Shown here piece by piece: positions 30,058 through 39,683 of a DNA stretch of 51,531 bases. The notes below the pieces were generated by a model. It ran no database searches. It saw only the letters and a list, made by a program, of their open reading frames with translations, and had not been told where the DNA came from. The position numbers and the translations under genes were made by a program. The number at the start of each line of letters is the position of its first letter. Within the stretch, counting starts at the first letter, position 1. This stretch comes from Candidatus Kuenenia stuttgartensis (lineage in GTDB: Bacteria; Planctomycetota; Planctomycetia; Planctomycetales; Planctomycetaceae). The stretch covers positions 1 to 51,531 of the forward strand of contig CAMDPK010000028.1 in the NCBI GenBank assembly GCA_945904015.1. The letters are read 5' to 3'.

Positions 30058-31725
30058 ATGTCTTGGAAACGCCTCTTGATTCGGCTGGGTGTCGTCGGGG
30101 TTGCACTGGCCGCATTGATCGCCGCCGTCGCGTTCTGGCCGCGCGGAGATTCGCAGGCAGCGGCCAAGTCGGACGTGTGGACCTGCTCGATGCACCCGCA
30201 GATTCGGTTGCCGAATCCGGGCAGTTGCCCGCTCTGCGGCATGCAGTTGATTCCGATCTCGAAGCTGCCGAAAGCGTGCGGCGACTTGGAAACGCGAGCG
30301 GGCCTTGTCACAGAACCGATTCAGCGGCGCGAACTGTTCAAGGAAATTCGCACCGTCGGCAAGCTCGACTACAGCGAGCGGCAAGTGGCGTACCTCACGT
30401 CACGCATCGTCGGTCGCGTCGATCGGCTGTTCGTGGACTTCACCGGCGTCGAGGTCAAAAAAGGGGATCATCTGGTCGAGATTTACAGCCCGGAGTTGCT
30501 GGTCGCACAGAATGAACTGCTGCTGAGCCTGGACGCGGTCGAGAAGGAAAAGCCGTCGTCGCCGCCCACCAAGAGCTTTGCCCACTCGCGATTGGAATCG
30601 GTTCGCACAAAGCTGCGGCTGCTGGGCATCCTCGACGAGCAAATCGCCGAGATCGAAGAGACACACAAGCCGACCACGCACCTGACGATTTTCGCTCCCA
30701 TCGGCGGCACGGTCATCGAAAAGAATATCCGCGTCGGTCAGTACCTCAACACCGGCGATCAAGTCTATCGCATCGCTGACCTCGACCCGATTTGGTTGTA
30801 CCTCAACATCTACGAGTTCGACCTCGCATGGGTCCGCTTCGGGCAGACGGTCGATGTGCAGTTGGAAGCGTTCCCCGGCGAGAAGTTCAACGGCTCGATC
30901 ATGTTCATCGACCCGTTCCTGGACGACGCGACGCGCACGATTCGCCTCCGCGTGAACATCAAGAATCCGGATCGCCTGCTGAAACCGCAAATGTTCGCGA
31001 CGGCGACGATCAACGTGCGGCTGCATCCGGACGGCACGCCCGAACCGACCGGCCTCGAAGGCATGTTCGTCTGCCCCATGCACCCCGAAGTCATCCAACG
31101 CGAGCCGGGCAAATGCTCGATCTGCGAGATGCAGTTGGAGAAGGTGCCGGAACGACGATCAAAGCCGGAAAGTCGCGAGTCGAAAGAGAAGCCCGATGCT
31201 CCGGCGGACAAGTCGCCAGACGCTGCGGACAAGAAAGAGGACCATTCGGCCCACGCGATAGAACCGGCGACGGCAACGAAAGCGTTGAAGTCGGGGTCGC
31301 ACGCAGGGCACGCAGCGATGCCGACGTCGACGAAGAAAGCAGCCTCCGGCGCAGGTGTGCTGGCCATTCCCGTTTCGGCAGTGCTCGACACCGGCCGGCG
31401 GCGGATCACTTATCGGCGAACCGGCGACGGCGCGTATGAATTGATCGAACTCAAACTCGGCCCGCGCGCGCATTCGATGGACGAGTCGGGCAAACGGCGT
31501 GAATTCTTCGTCGTGCTCGACGGCATCAACGAGGGAGATCAAGTCGTCTCGCAAAGTGGATTCCTGCTCGACAGCCAGCGCCAGATCGAAGGCATGCCGA
31601 GCCTGCTGTACCCCGCAGGGCAAACCGGCACGTCACTGCACTCCGGCCACGGCGGCATGGACATGGGCGGCAAAGGGGGAGCCGCGTCGTCCACGAAAGA
31701 AACGCCGAGTGGTCACAAACACTAA
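30058..31725 (+). CDS. cusB: CusB-like membrane-fusion protein with two heavy-metal-binding motifs
   Basis: 555 residues from the ATG at 30058, with TGAGGA upstream. One N-terminal membrane helix (about 8-27). The first heavy-metal motif is WTCSMHPQIR...CPLCGMQLIP (41-66). The adaptor body follows: barrel/lipoyl halves with GRVDRLFVDFTGVEVKKGD and APIGGTVIEKNIRVGQYL, a helical hairpin between them, and a beta-barrel (YEFDLAWVRFGQ). At about 337-364 a second motif appears, VCPMHPEVIQ...CSICEMQLEKVP. A charged, histidine-dotted linker of some 60 residues comes next, before GVLAIPVSAVLDTGRRRITY resumes the membrane-proximal domain. The C-terminus is again His/Met-rich (HSGHGGMDMGG). Role: periplasmic adaptor of a Cus/Czc-type metal efflux pump. 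Confidence 0.87.
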   Translation: MSWKRLLIRLGVVGVALAALIAAVAFWPRGDSQAAAKSDVWTCSMHPQIRLPNPGSCPLCGMQLIPISKLPKACGDLETRAGLVTEPIQRRELFKEIRTVGKLDYSERQVAYLTSRIVGRVDRLFVDFTGVEVKKGDHLVEIYSPELLVAQNELLLSLDAVEKEKPSSPPTKSFAHSRLESVRTKLRLLGILDEQIAEIEETHKPTTHLTIFAPIGGTVIEKNIRVGQYLNTGDQVYRIADLDPIWLYLNIYEFDLAWVRFGQTVDVQLEAFPGEKFNGSIMFIDPFLDDATRTIRLRVNIKNPDRLLKPQMFATATINVRLHPDGTPEPTGLEGMFVCPMHPEVIQREPGKCSICEMQLEKVPERRSKPESRESKEKPDAPADKSPDAADKKEDHSAHAIEPATATKALKSGSHAGHAAMPTSTKKAASGAGVLAIPVSAVLDTGRRRITYRRTGDGAYELIELKLGPRAHSMDESGKRREFFVVLDGINEGDQVVSQSGFLLDSQRQIEGMPSLLYPAGQTGTSLHSGHGGMDMGGKGGAASSTKETPSGHKH

Positions 31726-31743
31726 TCCTGACTTTGGCCCATC

Positions 31744-31809
31744 AGCCGGCACGCGCTAGCGTCCGGTTTCCCGATATTGGCGAGAACCGGACGCTAGCGC
31801 GTGCCGGCT
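31744..31809. repeat. Hairpin repeat R4 between cusB- and cusA-like genes
   Basis: Copy of the CCGGA-CGCTAGCG family with arms AGCCGGCACGCGCTAGCG and its complement. Both arms carry the same A-to-C change relative to R1 and R3, so pairing is kept. It sits 18 bases after one stop and 14 before the next start, and could modulate expression within the operon. Confidence 0.9.
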
Positions 31810-31823
31810 AATGAGACGAAATC

Positions 31824-34800
31824 ATGGTCAACTTCGTCATCCGCTGGTGCCTCAACAACCGGTTCATCGTCATGCTGGTGACGTTGTTATTGCTCGGCAT
31901 CGGCTATTACGCGGTAACGAACATCCCGATCGACGCCATTCCCGACATCGGCGAAAAGCAGGTCATCGTGTTAGCCGATTGGCCCGGCCGGTCGCCGCAA
32001 GATGTCGAAGATCAGGTGACGTACCCGCTTTCGACGACCCTGTCCGGCACGCCCGGCGTGAAGACGATCCGGTCGTTTTCGGGCTTCGGCTTCTCGATGG
32101 TGTTCATCATCTTCAAGGATGAAGTCGACTATTACTGGGCACGGTCGCGCGTCTTGGAACGCATGAACGTCGCGGTCGGTCGGCTGCCGTCAGGCGTGAC
32201 GCCGACGCTCGGCTCGGACGCGACGGCGCTCGGGCAAGTCTTTTACTACACGCTGCAAGCCGACGGAGCGGACCTCGCACAACTGCGGTCGTTGCAGGAC
32301 TGGTACATCCGGTATCAGCTTCAATCGGTCGAGGGCGTGACCGAAGTCTCGACGCTCGGCGGCTTCGTGCGCGAATACCAAATCGACGTCATCCCCGAAA
32401 AGCTGCGAGCACACCGCGTCACCTTGCCTGACGTTTACGAGGCCGTCCGCCGCAGCAACATCGACGTGGGGGCCAAAGTCGTCGAGAGCAATCGCTTTGA
32501 GTTCTTCATCCGCGGCAAAGGCTTCGTCCGCAGCGTGCAGGACATCGAGAACATCGTCATCCGCCAGGAAGCGGGGACTCCGATCTATGTGAAAAACGTG
32601 GCGACGGTGCAGCTTGGCCCGGAGTTTCGCCGCGGCACGCTCGACAACGCCGGCCGCGAGGCGACCGGAGCCGTCGTGCTGATGCGCTACGGCGAAAACC
32701 CGCTGGCTGTCATCAACCGCGTCAAGCAGAAGATCGCCGAAATCGAGCCGGGGTTGCGAGTCACGCTGCCGTCGGGCAAGGCGGTGCCGGTGAAGATCGT
32801 GCCGTATTACGACCGCACGGACATCATCTACGAGACGATGGCCACGCTGAAAGCCAACCTCATCGAAGAGTCGATCGTCGTCGGCCTGATCGTCATTCTG
32901 TTTCTGCTGCACCTGCGCAGTTCGCTGGCCGTGCTGCCGACGCTGCCGCTGGCGCTCGCGATGAGCTTCGGCGTGATGTATTGGATGGGTGTGGACAGCA
33001 ACATCATGTCGCTGGCCGGATTGGCGATCGCCATCGGCGACATCAGCGACATGGGCATCATCATGACCGAGAACATCTACCGGCGGCTGACCGAGGCACG
33101 AGGGAATGGCGACTCAATCAGCCGCGGGGCGCTAGCCCCCGGTTCCGACGTGCGATCCGATCGAGAACCGGACGCTAGCGCGTTCCGGCTGACCCCCGCG
33201 AACTACCTTGCGACCGTTTATGATGCCGCCCGCGAAGTCGGAGGTGCCATCGTCACGGCGGTCGTCAACACGGTCGTCTCGTTCATTCCCGTCTTCGCAT
33301 TGACCGGGCCGGAAGGAAAAATGTTCCGGCCCTTGGCTTACACGAAGACGTTCGCAATCGCCGCGTCCGTCATTCTCGCCATCACCGTCGTGCCCGTGCT
33401 GTGCTATTACCTGCTCAAGCCGGTGACGTGGTCGCGTCATCGTTCGCTGTTATTCGGCGTCCTGGCTGGCGTGGCCGCGATGATTGCGTTGCGATCGGCG
33501 CTCGTCTGGGGTCTCGACCTCGGCACAACCTGGAGCGGTTGGCCGACGGCGCTGGCAGTCGGCTTCCTCGTCGGCGCGTTGGTCTACCGCATGGGGCGCG
33601 AAAAACTCATCCCGCTGGAAGAGAACCGCGTCTCGCAAGCCATCTTCAAGGTCTATCGTCCGACACTGCGCTGGGTGCTCACTCACAAAGGCACGTTTCT
33701 GACGATTCCAATGTGCTTGATCGCGATGGGTATCACCGTGTGGTTGGGCTTTGACTTCGTCGGTACTCCGATCTCGGCAACGTTCCGAGTCGTGGGGCTC
33801 GACGTCACGAAGACCAGTGGTTGGCAGCGTCTCGAACAGACGTTCCCCGGCATCGGCCGCGAGTTCATGCCGCCGCTCGACGAAGGCTCGTTCCTCTACA
33901 TGCCGTCAGTGCTGCCATCAGCCTCGCTGACCATTGCGGAAGAGGTCATCAAACAGCAAGACATCGCCATCCGCACAGTGCCGGAAGTCCGCGACGTTGT
34001 CGGCAAGGTCGGCCGCGCCGACTCGTCACTCGACCCCGCTCCAATCAGCATGATCGAGACCATCGTCACGTTGATACCGGAAGACGACTGGCGCATGCTG
34101 ACGCAACCGCGCTGGCACAGCGAACAAGCGTGGCTCAATTGGTGTCGTCCCGCGTTGCGCTACGTCTGGCCCGAAGAGCGTCGCATCACCAAGGCGGAAA
34201 TTCTCGAAGAGCTAAACCAGAAAGCCGCGATCCCCGGCGTGTTACCGACCTGGCTGCAACCGATCCAAACGCGGCTGGTCATGCTGCAAACGGGCTTCCG
34301 CGCGATGATGGGCGTCAAGGTTTACGGCTCGGACCTGAAGGAGATTGAACGAGTTTGCCTGCAAATGGAGCAACTTCTCAAGAAAGTGCCCGGCGCGGTG
34401 GATGTCGTCGCCGACCGGCTCGTCGGCAAGCCGTACCTGGAATACGAGATCGACCGCGAAGCCGCCGCACGGTACGGAGTCAGCATCCGCGACATTCAAG
34501 ATGTCATCGAAATCGCGATCGGCGGCGAGCGGCTGACGACCACCGTCGAAGGCCGCGAACGCTACCCGATCCGCGTCCGCTACCCGCGCGAGCTGCGAGA
34601 ACGCTTCGATGATTTGGAACACATCCTCGTCCCAACTTCGACTGGCGCTCACATTCCGATTGCGCAAGTCGCCAAGCTCACGTTCAGCATCGGCCCGCAA
34701 GAAATCAAGAGCGAGAACGGCTTGCTCGTAGGTTACGTCACGCTCAATACTCGCGATCGCGACGAGATCAGCGTCGTCGAAGACGCCGAGCGCTTGCTGC

Positions 34801-35450
34801 AATCCGAACGCAAGCAGAGCGACGAACTCGTGGCCGCCGGCAAACACGCCGAGGCGAGTCTGATCGTGCCGCCCGGCTACTATTGGACATGGTCCGGCCA
34901 ATTCGAGAACCAGCAGCGCGCGATGGCGCGTCTCTCGCTGCTCGTGCCTCTGGTGCTGTTGGCGATGGTCTTCTCGCTGTACTTCAGCTTCGGCAAATGG
35001 TGGCTGGTCGTTTTGGTGTTTCTCGACATCGCCGTCTCGGTCTCCGGCGGCTTCATCGGTCTCTTTTTCTTCGGCGCAAACCTGAGCGTCGCCGTATGGG
35101 TCGGCTTCATCGCCCTGATCGGTGTGTCGGACGACGACAGCGTGGTGATGCTGACCTACCTCGAAGATCTCTTCCGCGAAAAGCCGCCGCAGAATGTCGA
35201 TGACGTTCGCAACCTCGTCGTCGAAGCCGGCTTGAAACGCATCCGCCCCTGTCTGATGACATCCGTCACGACAATCCTCGGCCTGGCCCCGATCTTTCTG
35301 CATCCCGGCCGCGGCTCCGACGTCATGCAACCGATGGCCATCCCCAGCATTGGCGGCATGACGATCGCAATCATCACACTCTTCGTGATCCCGTGCTGCT
35401 ACTGTCTGGTCAAAGAGTGGCAGTTCAAACTCGGCCAACGGCAGGCTTAG
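31824..35450 (+). CDS. cusA: CusA/CzcA-type heavy-metal RND efflux pump
   Basis: 1208 residues, longer than the usual 1030-1080. The start MVNFVIRWCLNNRFIVMLVT, the NIPIDAIPDIGEKQVIVLAD segment and the SGFGFSMVFIIFKD strand are typical, as are the two sets of helices separated by large periplasmic loops. Helix 4 reads GIAIGDISDMGIIMTENIYR, where CusA/CzcA have GxxVDAxIVMxEN, so the acidic proton-relay position is present but shifted in context. Extra length comes from a repeat-derived insert (about residues 432-457), a hydrophobic segment around 545-595, and a segment near 755-785. Partners: the CusB-like protein immediately upstream. No outer-membrane CusC-like gene is in the window. Confidence 0.88.
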   Translation: MVNFVIRWCLNNRFIVMLVTLLLLGIGYYAVTNIPIDAIPDIGEKQVIVLADWPGRSPQDVEDQVTYPLSTTLSGTPGVKTIRSFSGFGFSMVFIIFKDEVDYYWARSRVLERMNVAVGRLPSGVTPTLGSDATALGQVFYYTLQADGADLAQLRSLQDWYIRYQLQSVEGVTEVSTLGGFVREYQIDVIPEKLRAHRVTLPDVYEAVRRSNIDVGAKVVESNRFEFFIRGKGFVRSVQDIENIVIRQEAGTPIYVKNVATVQLGPEFRRGTLDNAGREATGAVVLMRYGENPLAVINRVKQKIAEIEPGLRVTLPSGKAVPVKIVPYYDRTDIIYETMATLKANLIEESIVVGLIVILFLLHLRSSLAVLPTLPLALAMSFGVMYWMGVDSNIMSLAGLAIAIGDISDMGIIMTENIYRRLTEARGNGDSISRGALAPGSDVRSDREPDASAFRLTPANYLATVYDAAREVGGAIVTAVVNTVVSFIPVFALTGPEGKMFRPLAYTKTFAIAASVILAITVVPVLCYYLLKPVTWSRHRSLLFGVLAGVAAMIALRSALVWGLDLGTTWSGWPTALAVGFLVGALVYRMGREKLIPLEENRVSQAIFKVYRPTLRWVLTHKGTFLTIPMCLIAMGITVWLGFDFVGTPISATFRVVGLDVTKTSGWQRLEQTFPGIGREFMPPLDEGSFLYMPSVLPSASLTIAEEVIKQQDIAIRTVPEVRDVVGKVGRADSSLDPAPISMIETIVTLIPEDDWRMLTQPRWHSEQAWLNWCRPALRYVWPEERRITKAEILEELNQKAAIPGVLPTWLQPIQTRLVMLQTGFRAMMGVKVYGSDLKEIERVCLQMEQLLKKVPGAVDVVADRLVGKPYLEYEIDREAAARYGVSIRDIQDVIEIAIGGERLTTTVEGRERYPIRVRYPRELRERFDDLEHILVPTSTGAHIPIAQVAKLTFSIGPQEIKSENGLLVGYVTLNTRDRDEISVVEDAERLLQSERKQSDELVAAGKHAEASLIVPPGYYWTWSGQFENQQRAMARLSLLVPLVLLAMVFSLYFSFGKWWLVVLVFLDIAVSVSGGFIGLFFFGANLSVAVWVGFIALIGVSDDDSVVMLTYLEDLFREKPPQNVDDVRNLVVEAGLKRIRPCLMTSVTTILGLAPIFLHPGRGSDVMQPMAIPSIGGMTIAIITLFVIPCCYCLVKEWQFKLGQRQA
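33120..33190. repeat. Hairpin repeat R5 inside the cusA-like reading frame
   Basis: Left arm is the GC-rich variant AGCCGCGGGGCGCTAGCC, right arm the common variant AACCGGACGCTAGCGCG. The copy lies entirely in the open frame and adds about 26 codons (reading SRGALAPGSDV, then [10 protein letters not shown]) between the helix-4 ENIYRRLTEARG segment and NYLATVYDAAREVG. In relatives this short cytoplasmic loop carries no such sequence. Confidence 0.9.
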
Positions 35451-35538
35451 GTTGCTACGGCTGGCTTTGACTTGGCCTCGTTGATTGACCCATCAAACTT
35501 GTTCGGCCGAGGCAGGTGTGATACGGATCACAGAACTT

Positions 35539-35596
35539 AGCCGCGCGGCGCAAGCCCCGATTACACGGCATGAACCGGGGCTAGCGCCGCGCGGCT
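35539..35596. repeat. Hairpin repeat R6, both arms GC-rich variant
   Basis: Arms AGCCGCGCGGCGCAAGCCCC and AACCGGGGCTAGCGCCGCGC are complementary except for about two positions. It lies 88 bases after the cusA-like stop and ends exactly where an amylase-like remnant begins. It may also end transcription of the metal operon. Confidence 0.88.
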
Positions 35597-35887
35597 AATT
35601 TTCGGAATGCGGATGACTGCAATTGGACTCAGGATTGCTTCATCGCATTCGCCTGGGAGAAATCGACCTCCGAACGAAAGGTCGTGATCGTGACCTTCGC
35701 GGATCATCAAAACCAAGCGTGCTTGCGGTCGCCATTCGATCACTTTCTCAACGAGACGAACCGCGTTCTGGAGCTGATCGGTGCTGGCAGCGACGACCGA
35801 CCCGGAGCCGAACTCGTGACGAACGGCTTGTTCGTGGACTTGCCCGCCTGGGGCCAGCATGTTTTTTCCGTGACGGCGGCGAGTTGA
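35597..35887 (+). pseudogene. C-terminal remnant of a GH13 alpha-amylase-like enzyme
   Basis: There is no start codon with a domain. In the frame ending at the TGA 35885-35887 one can read RNADDCNWTQDCFIAFAWEK, then VVIVTFADHQNQACLRSPF, NRVLELIGAGSDDRPGAEL and GLFVDLPAWGQHVFSV. This matches the C-terminal all-beta domain of planctomycete/cyanobacterial alpha-amylase-family enzymes (FIxFxWE, LVxVNYAxxQSQCYVxLPF, DLPxWxxHVFxV). Codon use is GC3-rich, as in real genes. The catalytic barrel is absent and similarity begins right after repeat R6, so the front of the gene was lost at or near the repeat. Confidence 0.65.
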
Positions 35888-35888
35888 C

Positions 35889-36604
<716 letters not shown>

Positions 36605-36608
<4 letters not shown>

Positions 36609-37030
36609 GAGGCGATTTCCTCCCGCTCTGTGGAAAATTGAAACGGTGGCTTTCCGGCTTTGTGGCGAATCCAGTTCACGGACACCAGCACTTTGGGCCG
36701 GCCAATCAAGTGTCGTTCGCAACGGCGCTTGCCGGGCAGGTCCATCAGCCAGAGTCCGGCCAAGATCGTCAAAATCCCTTGGCCGGGAGTGAATAGCATC
36801 ACGAATCCCGCCAGCAACAGCACGACTCCCAACAGATTCTTCAGCAGACGCCACGCCCAATACAACGCACGCTGACGAGGCCACGGCGGATGAACCGCGC
36901 GATCCGTCTCGAGGAAATAATCCTCCGGCAATCGCGTCAACAGCCACGGCAGAGCGACCCCACTGATCACAAACGTCGCCAGCGAGGTCACGACAAACCA
37001 GCCGATCAGGTTTTGCGAAATGCCGAACAC
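36605..37030 (-). CDS. PGPGW-type small membrane protein
   Basis: 141 residues with two hydrophobic segments (about 8-32 and 62-92). The second contains LLLAGFVMLFTPGQGILTIL and AGLWLMDLPGKR, close to the 'PGPGW' transmembrane family, with GQG in place of the usual PGPG. The last 45 residues are basic and cytoplasmic (RHLIGRPKVLVSVNWIRH). Function unknown. Nine bases separate it from the upstream phospholipase-D gene and it overlaps the EEP gene, so the three form a tight operon. Confidence 0.72.
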
Positions 37031-37039
37031 GGTGCGTTC

Positions 37040-38470
37040 TCACAAGGCCGGCGTAAACAACCGGCAGAAGTTCTCGCCCATGACTTGGAACCACGGACGA
37101 CGATCCCAAACCTCCGGCTTGATTTTGACTGAGTCTTGAGCATCCAGTTCAAACTGCTGCTCCAACTGCTCAGCGAGGCGTTCATCGTACAGAACCATGC
37201 CCGCCTCGAAGTTCAAGAACAAGCTACGGCAATCGACATTCGCCGAACCGACGAGCGACCAATGTCCGTCGATGGTCAGTGTCTTCGAGTGCAACAAGCC
37301 GCGCTGGTATTCCGAGATTTCGACGCCCGCTCTCAGCAGCGAATCGTAGATCGCACGGCCAGCCAACAAGGTCAAGAAATGATTCATTCGGCCCGACAGC
37401 AGCAAACGCACGCGAACGCCTCGAAGGGCTGCGTTCTCCAGCGCGCTGATGATCGAGCCGGGCGGAGCAAAGTACGACGTCACCAACTGCACTCGGTTCT
37501 GGGCCTGATTGATGGCCTCCAGCATCAAGGCTTGAAAGATCGACGTTTCCTCTTCGGGACCGCTGCTGACCGTCTGAGCCGTCACCACACCAGCGGCCTC
37601 CGGTGGCGGAAACGATTCGGCGTCCGGCAGCACTTCGCCAGTCGCGTAGAACCAGTCCTCGGCGAACACCAACTGATGCTGCCAAACTTCCGGCCCGACG
37701 ACTCGCAAGTGTGCGTCCCGCCAAAAACCAAACGCCGAACTGCGGCCGATGTACTCGTCGCCGATGTTCATGCCGCCGGTGAAGGCCACACGCCCATCGA
37801 CCACAACGATCTTGCGATGATTCCGCAAGTTCAACGACCACCGCTCGCGAAACGACTGGCCGGGCAAGAAGGTTGCGATCTGAATCCCCGCCTCACGCAT
37901 CGGCCGCAAGAAACGATTCGTCAGCCAGAACGAACCAAACCCGTCGTACAGGAATCGCACACGCACTCCTTCGCGAGCTTTGCGGATCAACAAATCGCGA
38001 ATCCGCGTCCCCGTACGGTCGGATTGCCAGATGTAGTATTCGAGGTGAATCGACTCGCGCGCGTTGAGCAGCGCCTGTTCGATCAGTCCCAGCGTGCGAT
38101 TCATGTCCGTCAATAATTCGATGTCGTTTCCGTAGGTCGGCCAAGTGTCGGTCAGTCGCTGAGCCAACCGCATCAAACGGCGTGTCTCCACTCGATCATC
38201 GTCGCACGGTTGCCGAGAAAATTCCGGTCGTTGTGGATGCTGCTCCGCCAGTTGTTCCGTCGAACGTTGTTTGGAAGCCTTACGACGCTCGATTCGGTTG
38301 ATGCCAAACACCAGAAACAACACGGCTCCACCAATGGGGATGAACACAATTGACAGCATCCAAGCCACGCTCGACACCGGCTGCCGCTTTTTGAGCAACA
38401 ACACGACGGGCAACAACAACAGCGTCAATCCATATCCGAGAATCGAAACGATCCAGCCAAACAAGGTCAT
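37040..38470 (-). CDS. Cardiolipin synthase-like phospholipase D protein
   Basis: 476 residues from the ATG at 38470. Two N-terminal helices (LFGWIVSILGYGLTLLLLP, about 2-23, and WMLSIVFIPIGGAVLFLVFG, about 36-55) carry the PLDc_N signature, followed by a linker. Two HKD motifs follow: NHRKIVVVDGRVAFTGG and LHSKTLTIDGHWSLVGSANV. Length and order match bacterial cardiolipin synthases (about 480 residues), which join two phosphatidylglycerols, or transfer phosphatidyl groups to other acceptors, at the inner membrane. It heads a three-gene operon with the PGPGW and EEP genes. cls is a likely name, but the acceptor cannot be told. Confidence 0.86.
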   Translation of the reverse strand: MTLFGWIVSILGYGLTLLLLPVVLLLKKRQPVSSVAWMLSIVFIPIGGAVLFLVFGINRIERRKASKQRSTEQLAEQHPQRPEFSRQPCDDDRVETRRLMRLAQRLTDTWPTYGNDIELLTDMNRTLGLIEQALLNARESIHLEYYIWQSDRTGTRIRDLLIRKAREGVRVRFLYDGFGSFWLTNRFLRPMREAGIQIATFLPGQSFRERWSLNLRNHRKIVVVDGRVAFTGGMNIGDEYIGRSSAFGFWRDAHLRVVGPEVWQHQLVFAEDWFYATGEVLPDAESFPPPEAAGVVTAQTVSSGPEEETSIFQALMLEAINQAQNRVQLVTSYFAPPGSIISALENAALRGVRVRLLLSGRMNHFLTLLAGRAIYDSLLRAGVEISEYQRGLLHSKTLTIDGHWSLVGSANVDCRSLFLNFEAGMVLYDERLAEQLEQQFELDAQDSVKIKPEVWDRRPWFQVMGENFCRLFTPAL

Positions 38471-38679
38471 CGTGTTGCTCGCAGTGACCGGCGGCCTGCC
38501 AGTCATCCGTGAGCAAAACAATCTCGTTCCCATGCGCCAAGTCCGACGCTTTGCACAATCCATTAAAGTCTGAGAGGTCTGAATCACTCACGCGGCGAGA
38601 AATCCAACGGAGCCTCTCAGCCGTTGATGTCTCAAATGGCACCGATTCTGGAGCGGCACTCGCGATGCGGCCGAGCGTC

Positions 38680-39297
38680 CTAATCTCGAACGGCATCGAC
38701 TTTGTCGCCGATCATCACTGGAAACGGATCGCAACGCGGCAGCGCCTGCAACAACAATTCCGAGCGTGAATGCACTTGATAGGCCCGATAAATTTCGCGG
38801 GCATGGTTGTGGACGGTGTGCGGGCTGATGCCGAGTCTGTCGGCAACTTGTTTTTCCAAAAGTCCCTTGAGCAGCAACACGAGCACACGCCGTTGCGCGG
38901 GACTAAGCCTATCCGGCACCGGAGTCAGTTCCTGTTTCGCAGCGCGGATGTGACGCGGATCGACGGTCTCGATCTCTGAATCCAAATCACCACGTCCGTC
39001 GCCATCGAACGACAACAGCACGTTGACAGCGCCAAACCGAACTTGCTGGCCCGGTTCAACGGTCGCGATTTCAACACGCCGTTCATCAACAAAAGTTCCG
39101 TTGCGGCTATCGAGGTCGTGAACCGTAACCCCCGATTTGGCGATGAGAAACTTCGCGTGCCGTCGCGAAACACTGCTGTCCGGCAAACAGATGTCGGCTT
39201 GCGACGACCGACCGACGACCACGTATCCCAACTTGAGCCGGACTGTTGAAAGAGGCCGACTCCCGACGCGATGCACCAGAAAGAGTTCGGAGTTCAT
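38680..39297 (-). CDS. FHA domain-LuxR-type helix-turn-helix regulator
   Basis: 205 residues. The FHA domain occupies about 20-95, with GRSSQADICLPDSSVSRRHA and DLDSRNGTFVDERRVE, retaining the Arg/Ser/His/Asn residues that read phosphothreonine. After a short linker a LuxR/GerE helix-turn-helix lies at about 128-190 (LSPAQRRVLVLLLKGLLEKQ, ADRLGISPHTVHNHAREIYR). This wires Ser/Thr-kinase signalling directly to DNA binding. The partner kinase is unknown; the kinases at both ends of this window are broken. It is separated from the cardiolipin synthase-like gene by about 210 bases and probably transcribed alone. Confidence 0.83.
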   Translation of the reverse strand: MNSELFLVHRVGSRPLSTVRLKLGYVVVGRSSQADICLPDSSVSRRHAKFLIAKSGVTVHDLDSRNGTFVDERRVEIATVEPGQQVRFGAVNVLLSFDGDGRGDLDSEIETVDPRHIRAAKQELTPVPDRLSPAQRRVLVLLLKGLLEKQVADRLGISPHTVHNHAREIYRAYQVHSRSELLLQALPRCDPFPVMIGDKVDAVRD

Positions 39298-39683
39298 TGT
39301 TCCGCCATGCGTTCAGTCGCAGGTACGGACTCCGTCTCCGCCACGCGATCCTCGAAAGTCATGTCAGATTACTCACCCGACCTCCCTGGTGGGGCATATC
39401 CCGTGGAGCGGAAGAATAGTTCGTCCAAAGCTCAGTAACAACGCATGACCACGCTACATTTTGAACTCTCTGAATGGATTTCAAATCTCTCCTTTACAAA
39501 ACCTCGGCGGCAGATTTCTCGAAAAATGACCTGTTGAGGTCATGGAGGAACTTGTTTCCGACTTCAGAATGATCCCGGCAACTCAAGCAGCATGAGACGA
39601 ACTGCTCGACTTCGATCTGTTTGCCACTGGAGTCGATGGACTCTGGATTTCGTCAAAACTCTATTCCGAAGGAGTCCGCCAAG
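39298..39683. other. Intergenic region before the subtilase
   Basis: About 390 bases between divergent genes. Apart from the palindrome at 39526-39543 and the Shine-Dalgarno before 39684, nothing specific is recognised. Confidence 0.4.
39526..39543. promoter_or_regulatory. Palindrome ATGACCT-N4-AGGTCAT, copy 1
   Basis: Perfect seven-base arms with a GTTG centre, about 140 bases upstream of the subtilase start. The same element with surrounding AATGACCTG and AGGTCATGG recurs at 47703-47720. It could be an operator or a small RNA hairpin. Confidence 0.4.

Noticed and set aside
33120..33190. Intein or small self-splicing element in the cusA-like gene
   Set aside because: The insert is only about 26 codons, has no splicing motifs, and matches the hairpin repeat family exactly.
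36609..37109. N-terminal extension of the EEP protein through an open frame
   Set aside because: It overlaps the PGPGW gene in another frame; the ATG at 36608 has a good Shine-Dalgarno and starts right at the first EEP motif.
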